A stretch of 64,000 bases of DNA from Artemia franciscana (GCF_032884065.1 NW_027062660.1:1-64000); one strand, 5' to 3'; shown: positions 26,041 to 37,739, numbered from the stretch's first letter. Numbers and translations are program-made. The notes: generated by a model from the letters alone, not told the origin.

Positions 26041-26376
26041 TGCCAATCGTCAATGGTTATAAATGAAGAGATTTGTTCGTGTGTTTTATGCTTCGTTCTT
26101 TTTTTTGTGAGTTTTTGGACTTTTTTTTAGTGTCCCTTTTAATTTGTAGATATATATGTTTATTTCTTGTTCTTTTCTGTATTATTAGACTTTTTTGTCC
26201 CCTTCCCTTTTTTCTGACTTATATATTTTTTTTTTTACTCATAATTTGATTATTCATTATTATTAGTGTTTTTTGCTTTGTTTGTTTTATTAGTCGACTC
26301 TGAAGTCCGAATTCGGCCCTTTGAGGGCTTGTGATAGTGATTTTTTTGAATTAAATATCTTATCTTATCTTATACC
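26041..26376 (+). mobile_element. LINE 3' end fragment
   Basis: T-rich 3' UTR-like sequence ending GAATTCGGCCCTTTGAGGGC, TTGAATTAAAT and (ATCTT)n. The D2 copy 2 LINE ends similarly at 40,988-41,041 (GGCCCTTTTGGGCC, AATAAATCTTATTTTATCTC). Confidence 0.6.
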
Positions 26377-26785
26377 ACTCAGCCTGAAGTGGTCGAACCA
26401 CTCGAGGCTGTAAAATACCACCTTATTTCTAATGAAGAAAATCAAACTGATTTCAATGACAATCAATTTGCAGTGATCGTTCCAATTGGTATTATAAATT
26501 CCACTTCTGTGCCTTGTGTTTTGAATAATGACAACAATACTTCTCCTGGATCGATTGATTCTGCAAAAATAACCACCTACCATCAATTTTAATTCACCCC
26601 CTAATTTCCTGTTCCAGTAAAGATGAATTGACGCCCAATGCTAAAACGGGTAGTGTGTTTGAGGCCCATACCCGTGAAGATTGCCTTTAAAAAGGTGCAG
26701 AAATTGTCAATCTCGATTGTCAATTGTAAATTGACAATTCTCAATTGTAAATTGGAACGGATTATTAATCTCGATATTAACTGTA
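26377..26785 (+). pseudogene. LINE ORF1 fragments, tandemly disrupted
   Basis: 26,377-26,592 is open (EVVEPLEAVKYHLISNEENQ and on) with no family match I can make. 26,608-26,785 is a damaged copy of the coiled-coil ORF1 piece that recurs at 26,889-27,030 (DELTPMLK, FEAHT, KERI), with an inserted (TCAATTGTAAATTG) repetition. Confidence 0.45.
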
Positions 26786-29066
26786 ATGTCTGGAAGTCAC
26801 TACCTTCTTCAGTACAGAGATTCCACTCGTTTGGTACTTTTAAAAGGTCTCTTAAGGATCATTTAATAAAGAATACAACAGAAATTTCATGTTCCAGTAA
26901 AGATGAATTGACGCCAATGCTAAAATGGGTAGTATGTTTGAGGCCCATACCTGTGAAGATCGCCTTAAAAAAGATGCAGAAATTGTCAATCTCAAGGAAC
27001 GGATTATCAATCTCGAATTTAATTGTAATGGCTTGTCTGATCTTTACGAGCGCCACAATAGTGATCACTTCAAGGACAAAGAAATCACAATGTCAATAGT
27101 AGGTTTTCAGATCGCAATTGTTGAATTTATACTTACTTTACATTCCCCTGCACCACCCAGAGTTCCTTTTTTAGCTGATACTTCTGCTCCAAAATTCATT
27201 TTCGAAATTCTTCAAGTTGCATAAAAACTACTACCAAGCCCTTTGAACCAGTAAACGTCACCAAATGCAATCTGGCAAGTGCTAGTTAACTTCCTTCGTC
27301 AAAATTTTCTCGAGGGGTTAAAAAGGTTCAACAAATTAATTCGACTGAAATTTCGCCCTCAAATGTTGAGGCAAAAATTAAAAACATTAAAAAGTGTAGA
27401 GTCTGTCCACTAGATATCCCAACAGAACTAATTAAAGCCTATGCAGACATCCTTACTGCACCTTTGTCCGTACTTTTTTATGAAATTACCTCTACTGGTA
27501 AGTTTCCTGATTGTTGGAAATTGGGTTTTATTGCTCCCCTAAAAAAGAAGGGAGCAAACAAGATTTTATAGGTGTCCGGTTCATTACTCTTGCTCTGGTT
27601 TGTTCCAAGTTATGTGAAAGCTTTTTAGCTGATTGGTTGAAAGTAAAGATAATTACAAATGTGGACCAAAGGATATTCGGAAATTTGCGCTCTACCTCTA
27701 CTACACACTAGCTTTTTCACCTTTTGGACACTAAATGTAGCAAACTTGAAAAACCCAATCGCAGTTGACTCACAAAGAGCTTTTGATTTAATTCACCACA
27801 ATACACTAGTAAAAAAAACTAACCAAAGACTTCCTAGTTGACCCCTATGTAATAAGAATAATTCCGTCCTTCCTTTCTTATAGAAAACAAGTCGTCAAAT
27901 ACCTGAATGTATACTCTGATCCCCTCCCAAATTATAATGGTGTGCCCCAGGGAACCCTTTTAGGCCTAATTTTATTTCTTACCATGATAAACAGTCTTGG
28001 TATCTATTTCCTAGATAGATGGAAATTTGTTGACGATAATACTGTCTTAGAAACATGTTTCAAAAATCTAAAAAGTAACCCAATGGACATATTGGAATCA
28101 ATATTGGGCGAAGCTGTTGCTAGTGATATGAGAGACAGCCCTTTAAAATCAACAGTTTTAACAATAATATTCCTAAATACTCCCCCTTCTTTCTCCTGTC
28201 TTATCCGCTCTGAAACATCTGTTAATACAATGAAATTACTGGGTGTTACCATCTCAAGTGACTTAAAATGGGATTGCCACGTTAATTGTTTCTTAAAACG
28301 CAGAAACACAGCATTTGCAACTCCTTAATAAATTTGAACGTCCTAAACCACAGTGTTTGAGGATTCTTCTATCGTTTGTAAGAAAAATTGTTTGCAAAAA
28401 ATGAATATTGCATATTCATCCTCGAATACGCTTGTCTTGTTTGACATCTTGGGATCTCTAATGAATTATCGGACAGAATACAGGCAGTTCAGATAAGCAA
28501 ATCTTATCACCCTTAACGAAAGGAGAGCACAAATTTCCTTGCGTTTTGCACACAATGCCTTGCATAACCTTCGTACTACTTCTCCTTTTCCTAGTAAATA
28601 TTCCCCCCCCCCACGTTCTGTTTCAAGAAAAATATCCCTTCTTGCCCCAATAAGCGTTTCTGCTGAAAGATACAGAAGAACGTTCATCCCTCACGTAGTT
28701 GAAGTTCTAAATCAAAAGCCCCCCTATTCTCACCCCACTTTATCTTATAGTTTTAGTGTTTGTTTTCCTATTGCGAACTTTGTATTCTTGCTAGCTACAC
28801 TTTTGCTTCAAATTTGTTTTCCCTGATTTGACTTTACGAGTTTTATCGTTTGACTTTTTATTGATTGCAATTTTAGGATTTTGTACTGACACTTAAGTGC
28901 GAATTTATCATCGAATTTAACATCAAATATTACACATTTTGAAAACTTTCCCTCCCTACATTCAATATGAAAACAGGTCCTTGGAAATCAAAGTTGGTCT
29001 CATTTTTATATTTTTTTACAATGTGAACACGGTTTTTGTGCCCTACTTAGATCATCCCACCAATTT
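26786..29066 (+). repeat. Large direct duplication D2, copy 1 (decayed LINE plus flank)
   Basis: Matched by 38,960-41,540. It starts with the C-terminal piece of one LINE (VWKSLPSSVQRFHSFGTFKR), then ORF1 coiled coil, ORF2 pieces, a LINE 3' UTR and non-LINE flank. Homology continues past the LINE 3' end (28,919-29,066 against 41,396-41,540), so this is duplicated genomic DNA rather than two separate insertions. Copy 1 lacks ~410 bp present in copy 2 after CACTTAAGTGCGAATTT. Confidence 0.75.
26886..28960 (+). pseudogene. Decayed LINE: ORF1 coiled coil and reverse transcriptase
   Basis: ORF1 part: KDAEIVNLKERIINLE. ORF2 part: KKCRVCPLDIPTELIKAYAD (about 27,395), STGKFPDCWKLGFIAPLKKK (27,490-27,550), SQRAFDLIHHNTL (27,770), VPQGTLLGLILF (27,940) and a degraded FVDDN (28,028-28,042) where FADD is expected. 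Stops and frameshifts occur throughout. A C-terminal frame LRFAHNALHNLRTTSPFP is at 28,535-28,826. Confidence 0.75.
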
Positions 29067-29346
29067 AGTAAAATATTTTGTTATAAACCAATTTATAATA
29101 GTACTGAACCAACTACGAAAAGGCCTTTGAGACAGGCTGCTAAACAAGCAAGATTAGCTTTAAGAAATTGCATCTAATCATTTTATTCTCTTTAGTTTGA
29201 ATGAGCTTATATTCTCATTTCATTCTTTTCGCCAGTCCTGGTTGACCTTCGTTGAATTAAGGATGCTAGGGCTATTTTTAAAAAAATTTTTAAAAAGTGT
29301 TTTTAAGTATTCAGTTTTAATCCTCACAATTTGATGTAAGTTCATT
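29067..29346. other. Unassigned; possible small terminal exon on plus strand
   Basis: TTTATAATAG at 29,092-29,101 could be an acceptor for 24 codons (TEPTTKRPLRQAAKQARLAL and on) ending TAA at 29,175-29,177. No donor partner is known. The rest shows nothing. Confidence 0.25.
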
Positions 29347-29476
<130 letters not shown>

Positions 29477-29540
29477 CTCTTTAGTCATTACGATGAAGTG
29501 ATCCTGAGTTGTTCCGTTTCTTTAACCTTCAGGCAACCCG

Positions 29541-29764
29541 TCAAGGTGATGCAATTGGCGGTGATACTAGTATGTATATCACATCTCTATTCTGCTCACT
29601 GTAAGAATACGGACGATCTTTTGCTTTCAGAGGAAATAGCACCGAAAGTTCGTTCACTGTAGATTCTTGAAGATCCTTTGGTGACGTAATTCTGGACGAC
29701 CGCACCAAGAGATTTTCAAGAGTTTCGATCTCCAAGATGGGTCTGAACGTGAGTTTTGTCACAG
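29541..29764 (-). CDS. Possible terminal exon or unrecognised coding fragment (~73 codons)
   Basis: Open minus-strand frame of balanced composition: LEIETLENLLVRSSRITSPK, then DLQESTVNELSVLFPL and RPYSYSEQNRDVIYILV before a TGA at 29,541. There is no ATG at its head (a GTG at 29,760-29,762), so an exon entered through CTCACGTTCAG is possible, though that acceptor has a weak pyrimidine tract. I do not recognise a family. Confidence 0.3.
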
Positions 29765-29955
29765 AGCAGTGTACTTTAAGTTTAGTTATTTCCTTTTTTT
29801 AATTAAACCCGATTGAACCTTGAACCTTGAGCCTTGTTTTACAGTGAAGAGACCTTCCAAAGTAAACTCATTGGTCTTGCTTTGTTTTTATTGTGTATAT
29901 TCATCGGTAATTCATCTCTTCTACAAGCTTTTTCATCAGTAAACTGGGCCTAGTT

Positions 29956-30083
29956 GGCTTCTTAGGTGGGATTGTCTTCTTTCCTTTTTAATACATTTTC
30001 TTCTTAGTTCCTTCTTTCCTTCATTTTTTTTTCTTTGTAAAAAAAAGAAGAAAAAAATGCCACCTTGGAAAGCCACCTAAGCC
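29956..30083. repeat. Imperfect fold-back of ~128 bp
   Basis: Outer arms GGCTTCTTAGGTGG and CCACCTAAGCC pair except for a 3-base insertion; inner arms ATTTTTTTTTCTTTG and AAGAAGAAAAAAATG also pair. May be a small fold-back or MITE relic. Confidence 0.4.
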
Positions 30084-30942
30084 GAAAAGGTAGAATACGA
30101 CATTGGACTGTACAGTCCCTATGGGCGGTGCTGAACTCCGTTTCTTGGTCCATCAGTCAGGAAGTGCAATCTTGAAACTGCAACCATGTTGTGCTTTCGC
30201 AGACTCTTCGTGTTTACCCTCCCCAGATATCTCTAGGTGATAATTTAGAGCTGGGTTAACTCTTGTTGAGCTTAAAGTCACGCCACTGATCCACGTCCTA
30301 AGCTGAACAATTAGATGCGCTAGGATTACCCTCTCGGACGAAGCATTTTATATCCAGAGCACCAATCCTCTCGGCTAGGACTGAATATCCAATCGGCTAT
30401 ATTCTGAATAATTTAGGGAAAAAGTTGTGCACGTCTAATTATACAACATGGCACGTACTGAGCTTAAATTATACTTCTGTTTCAAGGTTAGTATAATTGT
30501 AGTTGCAGTTATTTTAACAAAGCAGGGCACCTGCTTTGTGATCGGGCAAAATAAAAATTGGGTTTGATTTTATATCCTGGTTCGATTCGACCTTCAAGGT
30601 GAGATTTTGGAAAATATTCAGATCCAACTTTCCCTGTTGTTATAGATTATCATTTATAAATGTTTGCTCTTTACAATTTGTACAAAAAAGTTTGTGAAAT
30701 TCGCGAGGCCTATTGCAAAAGTTCTGGTAGTTCTAAATATTTTTTAATGCAAGTGCATAACTTTAGTCACAATTTCGTTTCGAGTCTACGATTTTACAAT
30801 TCTAGTTTTTTGGTGAAGCACGACACTGATCACACAGAAAAAACTGATCACATAAAAAACTTAAAGTGAATCTCTTTATAGTGATAATATTGAACATCTT
30901 TAAGTACCTTTTTTCTGTTTTTCTTTAAACTTGTCTCTACAG
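30084..30942. other. No gene recognised
   Basis: Unique-looking AT-rich sequence. An open frame at 30,660-30,869 has no family features. The last 40 bp before 30,943 are a good pyrimidine tract and acceptor. Confidence 0.35.
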
Positions 30943-30983
30943 ATTTCCCTTCAGTAGAAGGAATTAGTGGACAAATGAAACAG
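30943..30983 (+). CDS. Candidate 41-bp internal exon
   Basis: Preceded by TTTCTTTAAACTTGTCTCTACAG and followed by CAG|GTATAA, both strong splice signals. Only one frame is open (FPSVEGISGQMKQ after two leading bases). Unknown protein. Confidence 0.3.
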
Positions 30984-31082
30984 GTATAACTTCTTATCAG
31001 AAAATTCCCAATCTTACTTATTGAAAAATATCCCAAAATTCACCGATGAGCCCAACTTACACAGAATTTGTTGAATTTTCAG

Positions 31083-31192
31083 ATACTTTTTCTTCTATTT
31101 TAAGCGACACAAGAAAAAACATCCAAAAATACTCCAGAAAAAAGTCTCAAGCTTCCCTGTTAAGAAAACGCAGAAGAGATAACAATAAATAA
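31083..31192 (+). CDS. Candidate terminal exon, basic C-terminus
   Basis: Preceded by TTTGTTGAATTTTCAG. After two leading bases 35 codons are open: TFSSILSDTRKNIQKYSRKK, then SQASLLRKRRRDNNK and TAA, with AATAAA overlapping the stop. The phase does not match the exon at 30,943-30,983 (which ends on a full codon), so they are not directly joined or one is wrong. Duplication D1 copy 2 begins right after the stop. Confidence 0.3.
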
Positions 31193-33708
31193 AAGTGTTA
31201 CAATCCTGAAACAGTTTTCCTGATTTACTAGAAAAGGGAGACACACCTCCTAAAAGTCATAGAATCTTAAATGACACCATCAGATTCAGCATGTCGAAAA
31301 TTGTACTATAGAGGTTTCAAGCTCATATCTACAAAAATGAGGAATTTTGTATTTTGCCAAAAGAAAGATCACAGATGCTTGTTTTTATTTTTATATTTTT
31401 GCCAGGGGTTATCATATCAACCCAATAGGCCTAAAACATCGGAAGAAGGCTTATTGTAATGGAAAATAAAAATTTTAGTGCCCTTTTTAAGCGTTTAAAA
31501 AAATTGCTGGATAACTAGGCCCCTCCCACGCCATTTTTTTTCGAAATCCTCCAATTCCGAGAAAGTTATTTCGTTCCTTTTAGTTGAATGGGAGATAAAA
31601 TGACCCCCACAACACCTGGGGAAAGGTCCTGAAATTATTTAATTTGTCTGTTGTTTATGTACAAAATTTTTTATTGGGAGGCATGCATACATTTTTCACT
31701 TGAGGAGGGGAGGACAATTTTTTTGCAGGGGGAGACCTTTCCATGGAAAGGGAAGTTTCCAGGGGTAAACTTTTCAGGAAAAATTTATACTGGGGGCCTT
31801 TGTCAAAATCTCTATACAAAATATCTTTATATGTCTTGCTTTTTCTTTGCCGACTCAATTTTACAAGTGGAGGTGTTTAGAGTAATTGTCTTGGGTAATT
31901 TCTCACCAGAATTGAATTGATCAGAGCCTATATCCGTGGGGAGGAGTATTTTTCCTTGGAGGTAGTGCCAGATATCCTGGCGTTATTTAAAAACCGATCA
32001 GAAATTATATAAGAAATCAACTATTTTTTAACTGAAAGTGAGGAGCTACAGTAATTCTTAAAGAGAACAGAAATTATTACATATAGGAGAGAGATTTACC
32101 CCTCCTCAACACCTAGCTCTTTACATTAAACTTAAATCGTGTCCCAATTTTTTAAAAAGGAACCCTGAAATACAAGGGTTGTTTAATTAGAAAAATAAGT
32201 AACCTTTTTTTAAATGCTGAAAAACTTTGGTGTACAGACTGAGTGTTGAGAGAGGAGGGGGGGGCAAACCACCTTATATACGTAATTATTTCTGTTTGTT
32301 TAAAGTTTTATTGTTACTCCTTACTTTCAGCAGAAAAAACTTGTTCTTCTATTTAGTTTACACTTGAATCAAAGTCCTGAGAGGGGGCCTCAGTTATTTT
32401 GTGAAAAACGTTACTCTGGGATATTATTTTTCCTTTTAATTCTCAAACAAGAGCAACAGAAACAGCATTTACACAAAGTAGATAGTGATTCTAAAATTTA
32501 AAGTTTATTCCCATGGAATTCTGACGTTTTAGTCTAACTAACAAACACATTCTTCCCTATCTTAAAATATAAATTTGTACCTAGATTATACACAGAATAA
32601 AAGTGTTGTTTTGTAGACGCATTTTTAATTTACCATGTTATTGCAATACTATCATATATCTTTTTTCGTCTTCAAATGCATAAGAATATCACGTCAATCA
32701 CATGGAAAATGTTTCTTTTTGTAATTAAAGCTCTAAATTAGCCTACTGAATGGTGTATGTCCCACCCACGACTGGCTCCCTCAAGACCCTTCAGAAATGC
32801 CTCTTAATAATGCTTAAATATACCTCTAATAAAAGGTCACCCTATCTAAAATTGCTTACTAGGGTGGGCTTGAAAATGCATAGTCTTGTTTCAATCTAAC
32901 GTGGTGTTTTCATTAAAAGATCTTGCAAATAACTCTTAATACGGCTTAAATTTACCTTTAGGAGCTGCCCCTCTACCTCTAAAATGAGCTCTTAGGACTT
33001 CCAGTTCTTTTTCTAATACACACTTGTTTTTGCTTGCATTTTATCCTATAACAGGTTTTTTAGGTTTTGTTTTCTCCGTTGTTGAGTTTTAGCTGCTTTT
33101 TCTGTGTTTTTAATAATGCTTAGCAATTTTGCTTTTCATTACAATAGTTTGTATCTTTTAGATTTAATTTCTTAGGAAAAAACCAATACATTTCACTAAT
33201 ACAATTTAAGTATCATGCAGCCAATGCACATAGGTATAACCATCCAAAAATGCTCTTAATATAACTAAAATTCTGCGTAGTAAAGAGGAAAAGGACAAAC
33301 TTTTGATCATGTATGAAGGCAAAGCATATTCTAACCATAATGGTACTCTTGCTTTTATTTCATCTCTGGCAACGATAGTCAGTTATTACAATCACAGAAA
33401 ACCCATAATACATTTAATCTTACTGGTATGCGCGAATAGGGGATTCTCCTTGCCTGCAATAGGTTATTCCATAGAATCTTTGTCTCAAATCATAGTATTG
33501 GAAAGGTTTTCATAGTCCAGATCCCTGTTCCATTGGACGGACAGGCCCTTTGGAATAATAATGGGGACACAATTTGTAGAACATAAACGTTCCTTGAAAA
33601 AACACATTTGAAGAAAATGAAGTCACTTAAAGTTTTATGTAACACCAATGTATGTACTGTCATTACGTAATACAAACGTGTAGACCCTCCTCAGTTACAA
33701 GCAAGGGT
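31193..33708. repeat. Large direct duplication D1, copy 2
   Basis: Second copy of 23,259-25,499. Includes 31,908-32,207, absent from copy 1 at the junction TTACC|TTTTTTT (TCACC here), and lacks 16-17 bp near 33,140 that copy 1 has. Flanking sequences of the two copies differ on both sides. Confidence 0.8.
32030..32331. repeat. Fold-back element with ~105-bp arms
   Basis: The left arm (32,030-32,135: ACTGAAAGTGAGGAGC, AACAGAAATTATTACATAT, CCTCCTCAACAC, CTCTTTAC) is the inverted, diverged copy of the right arm (32,223-32,331: GAGTGTTGAG, ATACGTAATTATTTCTGTTT, CTCCTTACTTTCAG). D1 copy 1 keeps only the right arm (24,000-24,106). A second two-armed copy is at 44,688-44,935. Confidence 0.65.
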
Positions 33709-34340
33709 CCCCCACAGGGGCTTGAAAAACAAGTCATGTTAGAATATATCATCCTTAAAATAAATAAACACTTCCTTATTACTTAAGAACTAAAGAAATA
33801 ATGAAGAAATACGCCTTGATGAAAAAATGTGTTGAAAAACGTCATGGGATGTCTTGAAATGTCTTAAAAACATATTGAAGAAAAAATGTGTAAGAAAGAG
33901 TCTTTGGATGTCTTGAAACGTCTTGAAAAAATGTCTTGACTGTTAAATTGGATGCTAGGATGCCCGTTGGATTTCACTGCTAGGGCTCCCTAGGACCCCC
34001 AATTGAAATGGTTACAAGGGGCCCTCGGTGTTTAAGTCAGGGGCCCAATGAAATTGGATACTAGGGCCCCATTGGAATTCGATGTGAGGGTATTATTGGA
34101 ATCGGATGTTAAGGACTCAGATGGTTGGGTTAGGGTTCCATTGGAAATGAATGCTAGGGCCCCGAGAGCCCCGGTTGAAATTGTTGCTATAGCCCCCCGT
34201 TGGCTAGGTCAGGTTAGGGCCTCCGATGAAATTGGAAGCTAGGATCCCATTGGTTAGGTTAGGTTAGTGGCTACTTCGGAATTTGGATGACAGGGTCCCC
34301 TGATGGAATTGACTGCTAGGGTTCGGCGTCTTGGACTTCC
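33709..34340. repeat. Degenerate GC-rich minisatellite
   Basis: 33,840-33,950 repeats GTCTTGAAA(C/T)GTCTT-type words. 33,955-34,330 repeats variants of GCTAGGGCCCC-ATTGGAATTGGATG with a loose ~22-32 bp period, plus GGTTAGGTTAGGTTAG near 34,250. No gene is visible. Confidence 0.6.
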
Positions 34341-34649
34341 CCCACTAGCAGGCCCTAATTTGTTTTTAAAGGAAACTATGACATAGTAATTTTATTAATC
34401 GTGATTTGGCGGGAATCTCGTAGGCTTTTTAAAATACTTTCTATTAGGTATAACCCAAAGAAATCCTGATTTAGACTAGGTTTTTTAAAAAGAAATTATT
34501 TGATAAAGCCAAGGAAATACTAAGGTAAAGAAGCCCTTAAAGGTTTTTCTTGTACCCTTAGGCTATTTAAGAAACAAATACCTGCATCTCTTAGAAAATT
34601 CTCCCTATGACGTAACAGACACCTTCGTTCCTTAGAAAACACTAGGTAT
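34341..34649. other. No gene recognised
   Basis: AT-rich sequence with a few TTTTTAAA-type words; nothing recognisable. Confidence 0.4.
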
Positions 34650-36479
34650 CGGTGTGGCACTTCGCGCCAAACCAACACCTAGCTGGTTGGGGCGCTTCGC
34701 GACCAACCCCCCCCAAGCCCCCCCACGCGCGTAAGTCGTTACGCGCCATATTAGTTACGCGCCATTGTAGTTGTGTCCCTGTGTCCCCCCTGTGAATATA
34801 AATAGATATATCTATGTTTTTAACTACGTAAAACTTGCGAATATTCAATATTCTTCGCTGTCCCATTGTCTGTGCATATAAATAGATTGTCAGGTTTACC
34901 AACTCTTGAACATGCAACATATAATTGTCCATGGGAAAACAATCCGTATTTAGATCTATACCGCATTTTTCTAATGATTGTCCTTGGGCTTTGTTGATGG
35001 TAATTGCTAATTGAATATTCCCCGTGTCCCCGTCGACATTTATATATCCCCCATGTGCCCTTCCGGCGTCCCCGTTGTAGTTATGTCCCTTTTTCCCGGT
35101 CGTCATTTATATTCCCTGTGTCCCGGTCGTCATTTGTGTCCCGGTGTCTCGGTCTGTAATTTCTCTTTGAGTGTCCCGGTCGTCATTTATATTTCCAGTG
35201 TCTTGCTTATCATTTGTGTCCCGGTTTCCCGGTATGTAATTTCTCTTCGAGTGTCCTGGTCGTCATTTATGTTCTTTGTGTCCCGGTGTCCCGTTCTGTA
35301 ACATACGACAATAGATCAATTGTGTTGTAACTTTGTTCACGATCCCATTCTACACATGTAGAAATAGAAGCAGTACGATTAGGTGAAGGCATTCCCAAAT
35401 ACTTGAGAAGTTTGTTTGCAATAGATAAGCACAAATCTTCAATCATAACTAAAGTGCAGTTATAAATTTCTGTTGTAAAGTCCAAGGTCATATCTGACCT
35501 TTCTAGCCGTATTCGGTGGAGCATATTCTCGGCCATTTGCGATTTGTATTTCTCCCACAACACTGTAGGAGATGAAGGAGAGCAACTTTTGCCGGAAGAC
35601 ACGGGCCGTAATGTCATGTCTATGAACCTGCGATTGTCCAGGATGTAAAAGCTGTTGTATCTAATCCCAAGATGGATTATATATAAATGTAATAAATGAC
35701 GAATCATTAATCTATAGGTATAATATTTAATTGCGCTGCATTTCTTATCCATTTCTTTGTTAGTGACCGGATTTATCAATTTAATATTAAAGTGATAGCC
35801 GTCGGCTACATCCCAAAAAATCATAGGATATTGTAGGGCATCGTAGCATCGATGAGTTTAAGCAATTCTTGTCAACTGATTGTTTCGCCTATAAATAATA
35901 TTATCTCGAGGTAAGAACTGATCACCCACCATGACGATTGCCACTTCATTGATAGTTGCGTATCAGTAGACATCAATTCGATTGCTGTTTTGAACAGAAG
36001 TCCTAAATTATTATTTATGTGGAAAAGATGTTGCAACTGGGAAACGATAGTCCTTTCAACTTCGTTTTTTTATCATCGGTATCACTTTCAAGTTGTTTGG
36101 TTTGTTTTACCTTGGCTTGTCTTTCGTCACTATGAAATACACATCGCCAAACCTTTTTGGCATTAACTCTTTGAGCAGCTTCCTCGGGTGTTTTTTTCTG
36201 CCATTGACGGATTTATACTAAAATTTCTCTTTGGATTAACTATTTGAGCAGCTTCCTCGGCTGTTTCTTCTATCATTTTAAGATCTATACTAAAAATTTC
36301 TTTTTGAAACGCCTTCTTATATACTTATAATGACGTCATAGACAAAGCCTTTGACATCATATACAAAGCCTTTGACGTCATATACAAACATACAAGATAC
36401 ATACATGACGTCATAATGCTCAGTCCTTATAATGACGTCAGTGGACAGTCGACAAACATGACGTCAGTGCACAAATAAC

Positions 36480-36480
<1 letters not shown>
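34650..36480 (-). mobile_element. Rearranged Helitron derivative
   Basis: A decayed 3' hairpin block (34,650-34,790), helicase C-terminal remnant (34,815-35,020), minisatellite (35,025-35,300), a fused Rep/helicase frame (35,267-35,824), N-domain fragments (35,825-36,060), a scrambled start of the small ORF (36,120-36,290, with GAGCAGCTTCCTCGG twice), and repeated TATGACGTCAT motifs up to a 5' ACTTATTTATATA end at about 36,480. Confidence 0.7.
35267..35824 (-). pseudogene. Open 185-codon fusion of three Helitron ORF fragments
   Basis: From its N-terminus: end of the N domain (DGYHFNIKLINPVTNKEMDK, YRLMIR), a Rep motif 1 stretch with altered residues (HLYIIHLGIRYNSFYI), DMTLRPVSSGK, then a jump to the pre-helicase region (TVLWEKYKSQMAENMLHRIR, GMPSPNRTASISTCVEWDRE). 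It ends by reading into minisatellite. No catalytic motif remains. Openness across the junctions is probably chance. Confidence 0.7.

Positions 36481-36481
<1 letters not shown>

Positions 36482-36555
<74 letters not shown>
36482..36555. repeat. (TA)n microsatellite at a Helitron 5' end
   Basis: TA array directly adjoining the minus-strand element at 34,650-36,480. Confidence 0.9.
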
Positions 36556-36560
<5 letters not shown>

Positions 36561-36659
36561 TATATGTATATATATAGATTTCCTGTGCTGTAGCAGATAG
36601 GTGTATTATTCAAACGCGCTATAGAATTGCACAGATGTGCATAATAACGTCTTGAGGGG
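36556..36659. other. No gene recognised
   Basis: Short stretch between the (TA)n array and the LINE fragment. Confidence 0.3.
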
Positions 36660-37400
36660 CTAGTAGCTCCAAAAGTTTACCCCCTATGGGTGTTGTGGAA
36701 ATCATGGAGAGGATACTCTCAGCTAAATTAATACTTTAGGGCTAACATTATCTTAAAACATATTGGCTGAACCTCTTTTAACTTAGCTGCTTTGGACAAA
36801 CCCCAAACCTCTCTGACCTATAATGTTGAGCTTTACAAGTTAAAATACAATCTTCTATATTCCTAAACATCTCTTTTAGGTAAGAGCTTAATATCTAAAT
36901 AAAGAAATTCTATTCTTCTTCAGCCTCTAACACTGTTCTTCCAAAATTAAGTTTAATCTCAGATTCAACCTCACCTTTGTTTCTACGAGCTAAGACTACT
37001 GAAGTCATATCATTAGACATTAAATCTTTGTTTTTCTAAGTAAATCTTCAATAGCTCTTCACGTAGTTGCCTTTAATGATTATCTCAACTTTCCATCACT
37101 AGAGCTACGTCATCTGCAAAAATCGTCATCTGCAAATCTTCTAAATCAATCCAGGTACCCAAGGGGCGCCAATATTGTTCATGAGAATATCAAAATCATT
37201 GAAGAACAGGGAGAGGAGCTTAGAAGATAAAGTATATCCATATACACTCTCACACGAGACACAACCAGCCTTGGAAATTGTCCTATAGCCTTCAAAACAA
37301 TTTTATCCCTTGCACATCTACTATTATCGCTACAAAAAAATCCCAGGACGATTTCTAGCTGAAGTTCAATTAACAACTTCCTTTTCCGAACCGAAAGTAT
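36660..37400 (-). pseudogene. Decayed LINE reverse transcriptase fragment
   Basis: On the minus strand YGYTLSSKLLSLFFNDFDIL (about 37,180-37,240) and TIFADDVALVMES (about 37,085-37,125) mark RT motifs including the catalytic FADD. GCAGATGAC is duplicated in tandem (37,105-37,130). Many stops. The lineage differs from the other LINEs here. Confidence 0.55.
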
Positions 37401-37739
37401 TCTTCAGGTAAGCTACGGATAGCCGACTGTTCTTCCCTATAGCATATTGGACGATTTCTAGCAGAAGTTGTTATCTGAATCTTGCTTGCACTAACTATAT
37501 TAATTTTTTTTTTTAGCTAACCTTTTAACTCATATTTCAAAAACCTTAGAAGATAATTCACTCAACACATTCCCACTGAATAGATAGCTAAAGCCTAAGC
37601 CACAGATTTGTCAATAAAACACAAGCGGCGCAATAGGCTTTTGACCCTTACGGTTTAGGAAGGGAAAAGTTATTTATTTGTAAAAATAGGGGACTTGTAA
37701 ATTTGTAAATGTCCTCTATGGAGAAATTAGCCAAACCTC
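37401..37739. other. No gene recognised
   Basis: AT-rich sequence between two LINE fragments of opposite strand. Confidence 0.35.

Noticed and set aside
26365..26586. Minus-strand frame at 26,365-26,586
   Set aside because: Antisense shadow of the plus-strand LINE-type frame 26,377-26,592, without splice or family support.
30540..30600. GGTTCGATTCGA as a Pol III B box
   Set aside because: No A box at proper distance and no tRNA fold or SINE tail found.
34245..34270. GGTTAGGTTAGGTTAG as interstitial arthropod telomere repeat (TTAGG)n
   Set aside because: Only about three units inside a degenerate GC-rich minisatellite; too short to claim.
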